Shown: positions 32,088-39,112 of the stretch, piece by piece
Numbering within the stretch: the first letter of the stretch is position 1
Layout of the letters: each line of letters begins with the position of its first letter
From: JANNBN01 sp031430595
Lineage (GTDB): Bacteria; Actinomycetota; Acidimicrobiia; Acidimicrobiales; JANYDT01
Direction of reading: 5' to 3'
Assembly (NCBI GenBank): GCA_031430595.1
Contig: JANPBU010000048.1
Coordinates: 1-39,112, forward strand
DNA: 39,112 nucleotides
Notes under the pieces: model-generated
The model's input: the letters and a program-made list of their open reading frames with translations, nothing else
Told to the model about the DNA's origin: nothing
Database searches by the model: none
Translations under genes and position numbers: made by a program

Positions 32088-32293
32088 GTGAAGTATTCGG
32101 TCAGCTCGCTTGGCGTTTCGTCGAAATCGGCGGGAACGCTGAATTGTCCGGCGAATGATTCGATGCGCTTATTTCCGACGGGATTGATGGCCACCAGCCT
32201 TGCCGCAGGCTCACCGCCGTTGGTGATGACAATCTCTTCACCGCTCGCAACCCGGCGCAGCAGCGCCGAGAGGTTGGTTTTCGCCTCGTGAAC
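32084..32293 (-). pseudogene. Phd/YefM-type antitoxin, start codon missing
   Basis: On the minus strand: VHEAKTNLSALLRRVASGEE, then IVITNGGEPAARLVAI and a C-terminal neutralising region ending ELTEYFT. This is a clear Phd/YefM DNA-binding domain (usually beginning M-x(2-4)-NVHEAKTNLS) and it overlaps the toxin ATG by 4 nt, the usual antitoxin-toxin layout. The two codons before VHEAKT are GGG and a TAG, and no ATG, GTG or TTG occurs in the next 40 nt in any frame. The gene has therefore lost its start, and the pair looks decayed, in keeping with the broken toxin. Confidence 0.8.
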
Positions 32294-32301
32294 CCCCTAT
32301 A

Positions 32302-32325
32302 TTAGTCGTTAGGCTAACCGACTAA
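32302..32325. promoter_or_regulatory. Inverted repeat upstream of the Phd remnant (autoregulatory operator)
   Basis: TTAGTCG (32302-32308) and CGACTAA (32319-32325) are reverse complements, with inner TTAG and CTAA half-sites between them. It lies 9 nt upstream of the antitoxin frame, where Phd-type antitoxins bind to repress their own operon. The rest of the gap to 32445 shows no gene. Confidence 0.6.
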
Positions 32326-32445
32326 GCCGAGTGAGAGTAACCTTACGTTTGTTGGAGCAATTCCAGCGTATTAGGCCGACATTCCTACAATTAGCGTGAT
32401 GCTGGCCGCTGTGAGGTCGGGTTTACTTCACCCGAGTAGTCAGGC

Positions 32446-34092
32446 ATGATGGGCAATATGCAACAACTCTCGGGTGTCGACAACAGCTTCCTTTCGATGG
32501 AAACGGCCCGCCAGTTTGGCCATGTCGCGTCACTCACGATTTATGACCTCACCGACTGGTCTGGTCAAGCCGGTGAAACAAGCTTTTACGAATCGATTCT
32601 GCGAACGATTTCAGAGCGTATTCACCTGTTGCCCTTTATGCGGCGCCGCCTCGTCGAAGTTCCGCTCGGTCTTGACCACCCGTATTGGATCAACGACGCA
32701 GACTTCGATCTTGAGTTCCACGTTCGCAATCTTGCCCTCCCAGCCCCGGGTAACGACACCCAACTTTCCGAACAGGTGGCCCGCCTCGCAGCTCGCCCGC
32801 TAGATCGAACTCGCCCGCTTTGGGAGGTGTACATCATCGACGGCTTGGCCAACAATCGAGCTGCGATGTTCGTCAAGATTCACCACGCAACAATCGACGG
32901 GGTTCAAGGCGTAGAGGTACTTACTACCCTGCTCGATACCGACCCGAATGGGCGAACCATCGCTGCACCCCGGGGAAAGTTCCGCTCAGAGAAGACCCCG
33001 ACCACGGCAGAGTTGATGACTCGGACCGCTATGAAGTATGCGACCCATCCTTTTCGAGCTGGCAAACTGCTCTCGGAAGCTGCGCAGTCGACCGTGTTGA
33101 GATCAGCCGGAACCGAACTCGCCCGTAAAGCCGTAAAGCCACTTATGGCTGTTCCATTGATCGGCCAGCTGGCAAAAACATTTGCAGAAGCGAACGGGTC
33201 GAACGAGAAGTTTCCGTTACTTACCGCCCGCCCTGCACCTAAGACGATCTTCAACAAAACCATCACATCACATCGTAGGTATGCATTCATATCGACATCG
33301 CTCGCAGACGCCAAGTTGGTGAAGACTGCATTCGGAGCAACTATCAACGATGTCGTGATGGCAATGTGCGCAACAGCACTTCGCCGGTACCTGGTGGAAT
33401 CTGAAGCACTTCCGACTGAAAGTCTAGTTGCAATGGTGCCGGTTTCCGTTCGATCGGGCTCGGAAAAAGATGCATACTCAAACCAAGTTTCAGCAATGCT
33501 TGCCCCACTTGCTACCAACATCGAAGACCCGATCGAACGTCTTGCTGCAATTCATTTGGGTATGAAGGCTGCCAAGGGAATGAGCGAGGCAATCCCGGCG
33601 AACCTATTGACCGATCTCACCCAGTTTGCACCGCCGGCCTTGGCTGCACGGGCATCGCGGCTCATGACACGAACCGGAATGATGAACCGGATCAATCCCC
33701 CGTTCAACCTCATTATTTCGAATGTGCCGGGGCCGACGCAGCAGCTGTATACGTCAGGTGCCCGGCTTGAACACTTTTATCCGGTGTCAACGATTATTGA
33801 TGGGCAAGGGATCAACATAACGGTGCAGTCGTATAGAGGCCAACTCGACTTCGGCGTGATTAGCTGCCGAGAGTTAGTAAGCGAACCTTCTGTAATCGCG
33901 GGTTACATTGCTGATGCATTAACCGAGTTGGTAGATCGAGCCCACGCTTTGGCCGACGAACCAACGCTGGCAAAAACAGTGGCGGTGGCAGTTGTTACAC
34001 CGGTTCCGGCGATTGTGACCAGGGCGAAGACCAAGCCAAAGCCCCGGGCAACTCAAACCAAGGCCACCTCGACCAAACCGCTCAAACGCTGA
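32446..34092 (+). CDS. Wax ester synthase / acyl-CoA:diacylglycerol acyltransferase (WS/DGAT)
   Basis: 548 residues from ATG 32446 (ATG 32458, giving MQQLSGVDNSFL, is an equally plausible start). The active-site HHxxxDG motif is HHATIDG (146-152), preceded by PLWEVYIIDGL, with ATINDVVMAMCATALRRYL and FNLIISNVPGP later in the protein, all typical of the actinobacterial WS/DGAT (Tgs) family. It makes triacylglycerol or wax esters from acyl-CoA at the membrane or lipid-droplet surface. The C-terminus carries a Lys/Pro/Thr-rich basic tail (about 20 residues). It faces a lipase-like gene, so storage and turnover of neutral lipids may be paired here. Confidence 0.95.
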   Translation: MMGNMQQLSGVDNSFLSMETARQFGHVASLTIYDLTDWSGQAGETSFYESILRTISERIHLLPFMRRRLVEVPLGLDHPYWINDADFDLEFHVRNLALPAPGNDTQLSEQVARLAARPLDRTRPLWEVYIIDGLANNRAAMFVKIHHATIDGVQGVEVLTTLLDTDPNGRTIAAPRGKFRSEKTPTTAELMTRTAMKYATHPFRAGKLLSEAAQSTVLRSAGTELARKAVKPLMAVPLIGQLAKTFAEANGSNEKFPLLTARPAPKTIFNKTITSHRRYAFISTSLADAKLVKTAFGATINDVVMAMCATALRRYLVESEALPTESLVAMVPVSVRSGSEKDAYSNQVSAMLAPLATNIEDPIERLAAIHLGMKAAKGMSEAIPANLLTDLTQFAPPALAARASRLMTRTGMMNRINPPFNLIISNVPGPTQQLYTSGARLEHFYPVSTIIDGQGINITVQSYRGQLDFGVISCRELVSEPSVIAGYIADALTELVDRAHALADEPTLAKTVAVAVVTPVPAIVTRAKTKPKPRATQTKATSTKPLKR

Positions 34093-34114
34093 CAACCTGG
34101 CTCGGGTTTTTGGA

Positions 34115-34921
34115 TTATTCGCTGTGCGGGCAGGCGAGGTGGACGAACGACGTGCGGGCCGATTGTTTAAACGGCTGCCATTGGTCGCCCAACGCCAGAC
34201 GGTCGGCGATCACGCTGATGGCACCCGGGTCGTGACCAAACCCAAGGTGTGCGCAATAGACCTCAATGTTCTCGACCATCGGAGTTGGGTCGTCAATGCA
34301 TGCTTCCCACGGAACAATTCCATCGAGGCGACTAAACAGATTCGTGGTCGGAACTGGAGGGGCACCGCGGTATCCAGGATGAAAAATGCCAGGCTCTTGC
34401 GCACTCGGGGCCTGTCGACCTCGCACCTTCGCGGTCGCACTGAAGAGGGTTCCGGCCCACGTGTCTGACCCGGTCGACACCCGAAACGGGCTCCCCATGG
34501 TGACGCATTGACGAATCTCATCGGGAAATCTTTCGGCAAGAGCCCTCGCATACAAACCACCCAGGCTCCAACCGACCAACGTCACCGACTGCCCGGTACC
34601 TTGGGTGATACCGTGTAAACGCTGTTGAACACCAGAAATGACCTTCGCCGAGGGGCCCATGTTGGTGCCGTGTTCCCAGGCATATACGTCATAGCCAAGG
34701 CTTGTCAACAGCCGCCGAAGTGTCGTAGTCGAGCGGTCACTCGCCGTGAAGCCCGGAAAGACCATGACCGGACGCCCATCACCTTGGGGCAGACGACTCA
34801 GCCAAAACCGATTCGTTTCGAACCAGGCCCGACCCAACAGTGACCGAGACAGTTCAGTCGTCAACAAGCCAAGGCTCGGTCGGCCGAAATGTTCAGGTGG
34901 GCGTGTATCAAAGGCATTCAT
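34115..34921 (-). CDS. Lipase/esterase-like alpha/beta hydrolase
   Basis: 268 residues, start ATG 34921 with AAGGA upstream on the minus strand. The hydrophobic N-terminal part is not a clear signal peptide. VMVFPGFTASDRSTTTLRRLL is the oxyanion segment, VTLVGWSLGGLYARALAERFP holds the nucleophile Ser (GWSLGG), SRLDGIVPWEAC has the Asp, and CAHLGFGHDPGAI supplies the His. The layout is that of triacylglycerol lipase-like or PHB-depolymerase-like esterases. It converges on the WS/DGAT gene, 22 nt apart. The substrate is not proven. Confidence 0.87.
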   Translation of the reverse strand: MNAFDTRPPEHFGRPSLGLLTTELSRSLLGRAWFETNRFWLSRLPQGDGRPVMVFPGFTASDRSTTTLRRLLTSLGYDVYAWEHGTNMGPSAKVISGVQQRLHGITQGTGQSVTLVGWSLGGLYARALAERFPDEIRQCVTMGSPFRVSTGSDTWAGTLFSATAKVRGRQAPSAQEPGIFHPGYRGAPPVPTTNLFSRLDGIVPWEACIDDPTPMVENIEVYCAHLGFGHDPGAISVIADRLALGDQWQPFKQSARTSFVHLACPHSE

Positions 34922-35032
34922 TAGGTTCCTTGTTGGTCTAGCCCCCCAGACCGCTGAACAATCACTCTAGGCGCTCGGGTGCCCGGCGTCACATCACAAC
35001 TGATGATCTTTGATATCAGCCAGAATGAGAAC

Positions 35033-35824
35033 ATGACCACCTGGCCCACGCAGACCACCTTGAACCTTCACCGATTCGGAGACCCCCAAGGTGTCCCGTT
35101 GTTAGCGATTCACGGGATCACCGCCCACGGTGCCAGGTACGCCCCTATGAGCGCCACCGTCTTCGCCGGACGAAACGTGGTTTCGCCCGATCTTCGAGGT
35201 CACGGAAACTCACCCTGCGAAGCCCCGTGGAATCTTGAAACTCACGTCGAAGACTTGATCGCGGTACTCGATTCGCTTGGGTGGGACTGCGTCGATGTGA
35301 TGGGCCACTCGCTAGGGGGAAATCTCGCGCTCCGACTTCTGAGCGCGCACCCAGGGCGGGTGAAGCGCGTGATGCTGCTTGACCCGGCCTTTGATCTTCC
35401 GGCTGCTGATATGACGGGGGCCGCCCGATCAACGATGCCCGACGACAGTTTTGCAACGCAAGCCGAACTCATAGAAGCCCGCCGAGCCGGTCGAAGCGAG
35501 GCTGCGCTACCCCACTCTGATGCCGACGTGTTGATTTCGTCATTTGCGGGTGATGATGGACGCTGGAGAATGCGGTTCGAACGAGCGGCGGCTGTTGCTA
35601 TGTGGGCAGAACTTGCCCGCCCACTTCCGCCAATCAATTCGCCCGTTGCCACCACACTGGTGGTCGCAACTCAGGCTGGCCTTGTCACCGATAAGCAGCG
35701 CGCGTACCTTCACACGAACTTCGAGGAACTACTGACCGAGATCGATCTTGACCTCGGTCATATGCTCTATTGGGATGACTTCGAACTGTCATGTCGAGTC
35801 ATCGAGGGCTGGCTGAACGGCTAG
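35033..35824 (+). CDS. Alpha/beta hydrolase
   Basis: 263 residues from ATG 35033; an upstream GTG (34979) would add 18 poorly conserved residues. Motifs: LLAIHGITAHGARYAPM, VVSPDLRGHGNSP, the nucleophile elbow VDVMGHSLGGNLALRLL (Ser), and a C-terminal DLDLGHMLYWDD region with the His. The acid residue in the TTLVVATQAGL strand region is not obvious. Substrate unknown. It follows the divergent lipase-like gene, and its 3' end overlaps the converging ALDH gene by 4 nt. Confidence 0.88.
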   Translation: MTTWPTQTTLNLHRFGDPQGVPLLAIHGITAHGARYAPMSATVFAGRNVVSPDLRGHGNSPCEAPWNLETHVEDLIAVLDSLGWDCVDVMGHSLGGNLALRLLSAHPGRVKRVMLLDPAFDLPAADMTGAARSTMPDDSFATQAELIEARRAGRSEAALPHSDADVLISSFAGDDGRWRMRFERAAAVAMWAELARPLPPINSPVATTLVVATQAGLVTDKQRAYLHTNFEELLTEIDLDLGHMLYWDDFELSCRVIEGWLNG

Positions 35825-37254
35825 CCGTCGAGGTTCGTCATGACGTGCTTGATTCGGGTGTAATCGTCCATCGCGTACATCGACAGGTCTTTGCCGTAGC
35901 CCGACTTTTTGAAACCACCGTGCGGCATTTCAGCGACCAACGGAATGTGGGTGTTGATCCATACGCACCCGAAGTCAAGCCGTTTGGCCATACGCATTGC
36001 CCGACCATGGTCTTTCGTCCACACGCTAGAAGCAAGCCCAAACGGAACACCGTTTGCCCAGCGAACGGCTTCTTCTTCATCGGAAAACTTTTGTACGGTG
36101 ATGACCGGTCCGAAGATTTCGGTCTGAACTTGTTCGTCGCTTTGACGCAGATCTGCAAGAACAGTGGGGCTGTAGAAGAACCCTTCAGAGCCAGCGATTC
36201 GTGAACCACCAGCAGCTATGCGCGCATGCGATGGAAGACGATCAACCATTCCAGAAACATGCGCAAGCTGGTTCGGGTTATTTACCGGGCCCATGAATGC
36301 ATCTTCGTTGTCGGGGCCGCCAACAACGGTGGCGTTAACCTGCTCAACGAGCGCAGCGACGAAAGCGTCATAGGCGCCAGCCTGAACGAGCACGCGGGTT
36401 GCTGCCGTGCAATCTTGACCAGCATTGAACAGGCCGGCCATTTGGATACCGGCGGCGGCGGCTTCGAGGTCGGCGTCATCGAACACCACGACCGGGGCTT
36501 TTCCACCCAGTTCAAGATGAACTCGCTTAAGTGAATCAGCAGCGGCTTTCGCGACCTCTATTCCGGCCCGAACCGATCCGGTGATCGACACAAGTGATGG
36601 CACATCGTGGGTGACCATTGCTCGACCGGTATCTCGGTCGCCACAGATCACATTGAAAACGCCAGGTGGAAGAAACTCGGCCGCGATTTGGGCGAGAATC
36701 GTGGTACTCAACGGGGTCGTGTCAGACGGCTTCAACACGACAGCATTGCCAGCGGCGAGGGCTGGCGCGAACTTCCACACCGCCATCATCATCGGGTAGT
36801 TCCACGGGGCAACCTGGGCGCACACACCAATGGGCTCACGCCGAATCATCGAGGTGTGACCCCTCATATATTCGCCAGCGGCGCGACCATCGAGCATACG
36901 AGCTGCTCCTGCGAAGAATCTGATTTGGTCGATCATCGGCGGTATTTCTTCGGATCGGGTCAGCGAAATTGGTTTACCGGTATTTTCGCATTCCGCCGCA
37001 ATGAGTTCTTCAGATCGTGCTTCGACGGCGTCGGCAATTCGCAGCAACGCAAGGGAACGTTCTGATGGTGTTGAGTCGCGCCACACCTCGAAGCCGGCCT
37101 CAGCGGCTTTCATGGCCGCATCGACGTCGGCTGCGCTGGAGAGCGCAGCGGTACCGAGGGGTTGACCGGTTGCCGGATTAATTACTGACGTGATTCGTCC
37201 GTCGAGTGCGTCAACGAATTCGCCATTGATGAAGTTCTGAATCGCTCGGGCCAT
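35821..37254 (-). CDS. Aldehyde dehydrogenase, gamma-aminobutyraldehyde dehydrogenase-like
   Basis: 477 residues of the NAD(P)-dependent ALDH superfamily. The NAD site has PWNYPMMMAVWKFAPALAAGNAVVLKPS, the catalytic Glu is in HLELGGKAP and the catalytic Cys in LFNAGQDCTAATR. The C-terminal run CVWINTHIPLVAEMPHGGFK then KSGYGKDLSMYAMDDYT closely follows E. coli PatD-type enzymes, which oxidise 4-aminobutyraldehyde to GABA in putrescine breakdown. Other aminoaldehydes (betaine aldehyde) are possible substrates. A TAACGT box 6 nt upstream of the ATG suggests a leaderless transcript divergent from the nitroreductase. Confidence 0.93.
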   Translation of the reverse strand: MARAIQNFINGEFVDALDGRITSVINPATGQPLGTAALSSAADVDAAMKAAEAGFEVWRDSTPSERSLALLRIADAVEARSEELIAAECENTGKPISLTRSEEIPPMIDQIRFFAGAARMLDGRAAGEYMRGHTSMIRREPIGVCAQVAPWNYPMMMAVWKFAPALAAGNAVVLKPSDTTPLSTTILAQIAAEFLPPGVFNVICGDRDTGRAMVTHDVPSLVSITGSVRAGIEVAKAAADSLKRVHLELGGKAPVVVFDDADLEAAAAGIQMAGLFNAGQDCTAATRVLVQAGAYDAFVAALVEQVNATVVGGPDNEDAFMGPVNNPNQLAHVSGMVDRLPSHARIAAGGSRIAGSEGFFYSPTVLADLRQSDEQVQTEIFGPVITVQKFSDEEEAVRWANGVPFGLASSVWTKDHGRAMRMAKRLDFGCVWINTHIPLVAEMPHGGFKKSGYGKDLSMYAMDDYTRIKHVMTNLDG

Positions 37255-37260
37255 AAAGCG

Positions 37261-37266
37261 ACGTTA
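37261..37266 (-). promoter_or_regulatory. -10 element (TAACGT) for leaderless ALDH
   Basis: On the minus strand TAACGT ends exactly 6 nt before the ATG at 37254, with no Shine-Dalgarno sequence between. Confidence 0.42.
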
Positions 37267-37285
37267 CAGCGTGCACAATGGGTGT

Positions 37286-37870
37286 GTGAGTAACGACGAT
37301 CAACTCAGTGACTTTTCCGTGATCAGCCGGGTAGTGAAAGCCCGACGTACGAACCTTCGTATCGACAAAGACCGACCCGTTGACCACTCAACCGTTGAGG
37401 CGTTGATCGAACTTTCGACCTGGGCACCGAATCATCACCTGACGCAACCTTGGCTGTACAGCGTCGTGAGCGGTCCCGCTCGGGCGACTATGGGCGAAGT
37501 CACTGCTGAGTTTCTTCACAGCGGCGGAATGACCGACGAGGCAAAACTAGAGAAGACCCGCACCAAATACCTGCGGGCGCCAGTGTTGGTAATGATTGCG
37601 AGCCGGTCACGAGACTCGGCATCAGACTCAACTCGGATAGAAGACCGTGACGCAGTAGCGAGTGCGGTTCAAACCTTGCTTGTGGCGGCGAGTTCACTCG
37701 GCCTGTCGTCGTATTGGGGAACCGGCGCCATTTGCTACGCGCCGGCAGTGAAGGGATTTTGCGGGTTTCCTGACGACGCTGATGTGGTCGCTGCGATTTA
37801 TCTCGGGTGGCCAATCGGTGGTGTTCCCGTGCCAAACCGACTTGCGCCTTCGATCACTTGGCGGTCATGA
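37286..37870 (+). CDS. Nitroreductase family flavoprotein
   Basis: 194 residues from GTG 37286 (GTG 37271 is an alternative). FMN-dependent nitroreductase fold: VVKARRTNLRI with the phosphate-binding Arg pair, TWAPNHHLTQPWLYSVV, a DRDAVASAVQTLLVAASSLGLSS helix and ATYLGW-like AAIYLGWPIG. This short type resembles YdjA-like nitroreductases that reduce nitro compounds or quinones with NAD(P)H. CACAAT lies 6 nt before the GTG, similar to other leaderless promoters here. The divergent ALDH starts 31 nt away. Confidence 0.9.
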   Translation: MSNDDQLSDFSVISRVVKARRTNLRIDKDRPVDHSTVEALIELSTWAPNHHLTQPWLYSVVSGPARATMGEVTAEFLHSGGMTDEAKLEKTRTKYLRAPVLVMIASRSRDSASDSTRIEDRDAVASAVQTLLVAASSLGLSSYWGTGAICYAPAVKGFCGFPDDADVVAAIYLGWPIGGVPVPNRLAPSITWRS

Positions 37871-37898
37871 CGTGATTCGTTCGGCATCTCCGATCACC

Positions 37899-38288
37899 AT
37901 GGTTATACGTGGGCTTACCAAACGATGTGCGCGCTGCGGATCTAGAAAACTGTTTGAGCGATGGTTCACAATGAAAGGGGTTTGCCCGAAGTGCGACCTT
38001 CGTTTTCAGCGGGAAGAGGGTTTCTTTCTTGGGGCCATCGTGATGAGTTTTGCGATCATGCTTGCAGCCTGCGCCGCCGTTTTCGCGATCGGTTTCGGCA
38101 CCCGTAAACCGGATGGTTCAGTGGTTCCGATCATGATTGCGGGTATCGGGATCGCTACTGTGCTGCCGATCATCATTTACCCGTTTTCGAAAACCTTGTG
38201 GCTCGCCGTTGACTTGATCATGCGCAAAAGTATGGGGGAACAATTCGATGGCACAGGCGATCAGCCCGGTTTCCGCCCAAAGACTTAA
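37899..38288 (+). CDS. DUF983 family membrane protein
   Basis: 129 residues from ATG 37899 (GTG 37872 would add 9). The N-terminus has two CxxC zinc-ribbon motifs: KRCARCGSRKLFERWFTMK and GVCPKCDLRFQREE. Two hydrophobic helices follow (LGAIVMSFAIMLAACAAVFAIGFG is the start of the first; IAGIGIATVLPIIIYPF is the second), as in DUF983, a family of small membrane proteins of unknown function common in alphaproteobacteria and actinobacteria. It follows the nitroreductase by 28 nt and is probably co-transcribed with it. Confidence 0.87.
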   Translation: MVIRGLTKRCARCGSRKLFERWFTMKGVCPKCDLRFQREEGFFLGAIVMSFAIMLAACAAVFAIGFGTRKPDGSVVPIMIAGIGIATVLPIIIYPFSKTLWLAVDLIMRKSMGEQFDGTGDQPGFRPKT

Positions 38289-38426
38289 GTCGTTAACACG
38301 CCAAAAAAGTAGAGGTCTGCCACGCTGACGAGCAACCCCCAAAACGAACAGACAGATATCCTTCTCCAGCTCAGAATCCCCAAAATTGCACTATGCGTCG
38401 AACCAGAGTTTGTCGATTCACTCAGC

Positions 38427-38984
38427 ATGAAAAAGGTTCTCAGGTTTCCGGGTGTAATTGGGCTTGCTTTCGTCATAATCGTCGGGTTGTTGACTAGAGA
38501 TGCATCGGCGAAACCTGGATCAAAGCCTCCAGCTCCAACCACTGCTACCACCATGGTTCCAAATGTTATTGCCACGGGTTCGTGCGGTCCTGAACTCGGC
38601 GGTCAATCCTGGACATATGTTGAAAGGGCCTCATACAACAACCAGTGGTATCGATACGACCACTCCCAAGAGGGAATTGGATGGCCATACAGTTGTCCCC
38701 AAGCGGGCTCGGGCCCAGACGCTGGCCAGTCAGGGAGCCTCGGGGTTGCTCTTCTCATTCCGGAAGCAAATACGAGCCAGACCGGAATCGGGCAGTGCTT
38801 AGTCGGTGAACTCCTCACGGCGTCTCTGACCGCCAGTAGGGTGCCCTCAATCCAACCGTACGCCTGCATATATAACTCTTCGCCGCAACGATCAGTGACC
38901 TTGGCGCCTGTTCCTGCCTCCCGACAACAGCAGTGTCTCATCACCGCAATCAAACTCAACTGCCACGGAAACCATTCGACGTAG
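38427..38984 (+). CDS. Secreted hypothetical protein, 3' end fused to HNH remnant
   Basis: 185 residues. A classic signal peptide starts it (MKKVLRFPGVIGLAFVIIVG, then an AxA cleavage site at RDASA-KP, about residue 29), followed by a short Pro/Thr linker and a Cys-containing, Trp/Tyr-rich domain (CGPELGGQSWTYV, YNNQWYRYDH, GWPYSCPQAG). I do not recognise the domain. From about residue 170 the sequence (ITAIKLNCHG) resembles the pre-HNH segment seen at the left edge of the window (VSAVWLNTSG), and a lost base then takes the frame out of the HNH frame to a stop at 38982-38984. The original C-terminus was probably replaced. Confidence 0.7.
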   Translation: MKKVLRFPGVIGLAFVIIVGLLTRDASAKPGSKPPAPTTATTMVPNVIATGSCGPELGGQSWTYVERASYNNQWYRYDHSQEGIGWPYSCPQAGSGPDAGQSGSLGVALLIPEANTSQTGIGQCLVGELLTASLTASRVPSIQPYACIYNSSPQRSVTLAPVPASRQQQCLITAIKLNCHGNHST

Positions 38985-39112
38985 GAACACCACAAACCGA
39001 CATCCCCTCGCGGAACCGCCGAGCAGTCGTCGTCCGCGATCGTTGCTGTCGATACCCGGGCTGCGACCGTCCGGCACGATGGGCTGACATCCATCACATC
39101 AAACAACGCGAA
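38931..39112 (+). pseudogene. Second HNH endonuclease (DUF222/13E12 type) copy, 5'-truncated and frameshifted
   Basis: From 38966 to the window end one frame reads KPFDVGTPQTDIPSRNRR, then RDRCCRYPGCDRPARWADIHHI, a close paralogue of the HNH module at 2-263 (the PFDVGTP, CCR, GC and DIHH blocks are identical). The upstream part continues only in another frame (ITAIKLNCHG), consistent with loss of one A near 38969. No full-length N-terminal domain precedes it, so the copy is a fragment joined to the secreted gene. The right end lies beyond the window. Confidence 0.72.

Noticed and set aside
31946..32291. Plus-strand ORFs in the gap before the WS/DGAT gene
   Set aside because: They are antisense shadows of the Phd-VapC remnant, which shows family motifs on the minus strand.
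38285..38575. Minus-strand ORF of 96 codons with hydrophobic stretches
   Set aside because: It overlaps a plus-strand gene with a clear signal peptide and has no recognisable domain or good start.
1..39112. CRISPR arrays, tRNA or rRNA genes
   Set aside because: No regularly spaced repeats and no cloverleaf or rRNA-like stretch were recognised by eye in the short intergenic regions.

Overview
The window looks like chromosome of a high-GC Gram-positive actinobacterium, most likely of the class Acidimicrobiia. This is an inference. GC is moderate by eye. There is a DUF222/13E12-type HNH gene, a myo-inositol-1-phosphate synthase with a MDMPI-type mycothiol-dependent protein (a mycothiol-type thiol economy), a WS/DGAT acyltransferase, many alpha/beta hydrolases, and several genes that appear to be transcribed without a 5' leader.

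Layout. 1-1642: the 3' part of an HNH gene split by an IS3-family element (264-1535); removing the element and one AAC copy restores the frame. 1742-3378: a compact, overlapping operon with a 25-codon ORF, a 93-residue Cys-motif protein, a DUF692/MNIO multinuclear iron oxygenase and a small helical partner. This looks like an undescribed MNIO-RiPP system. 3457-8343: nadA-nadB-nadC plus an MFS transporter, each overlapping the next by 4 nt. 8367-12128: GH29 fucosidase, TetR, nucleoside hydrolase, MDMPI protein. 12094-15081 (minus): a Mo-pterin oxidoreductase, DUF6457 and HxlR operon behind a perfect 13-bp inverted repeat. 15160-17193: ftsH. 17374-19674: form-II CoxL-like molybdenum hydroxylase. 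19714-23871: hydrolases, a phasin-like protein and deoD.

23895-26074: a selenium locus. selD and a glutathione peroxidase each have an in-frame UGA exactly where the catalytic Cys/Sec belongs, and each UGA is followed by a bacterial-type SECIS hairpin. A conventional gene call would cut the N-terminus from both. A pseudouridine synthase lies between them and a strong intrinsic terminator ends the unit (26092-26141).

26161-39112: SHMT-like enzyme; a TetR plus NAD(P)-binding reductase operon with twin palindromic operators facing ino1; threonine aldolase; a decayed Phd-VapC toxin-antitoxin remnant; WS/DGAT and lipase; an alpha/beta hydrolase; gamma-aminobutyraldehyde dehydrogenase-like ALDH; nitroreductase; DUF983; and a secreted protein whose 3' end runs into a second, frameshifted HNH copy at the window edge. 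HNH-gene copies in the same orientation therefore lie at both ends of the window.

Genes that probably work together: the MNIO operon; nadABC (de novo NAD); selD and gpx (selenoprotein peroxidase); the Mo enzyme, DUF6457 and HxlR; the reductase and its TetR. No tRNA, rRNA or CRISPR array was recognised.
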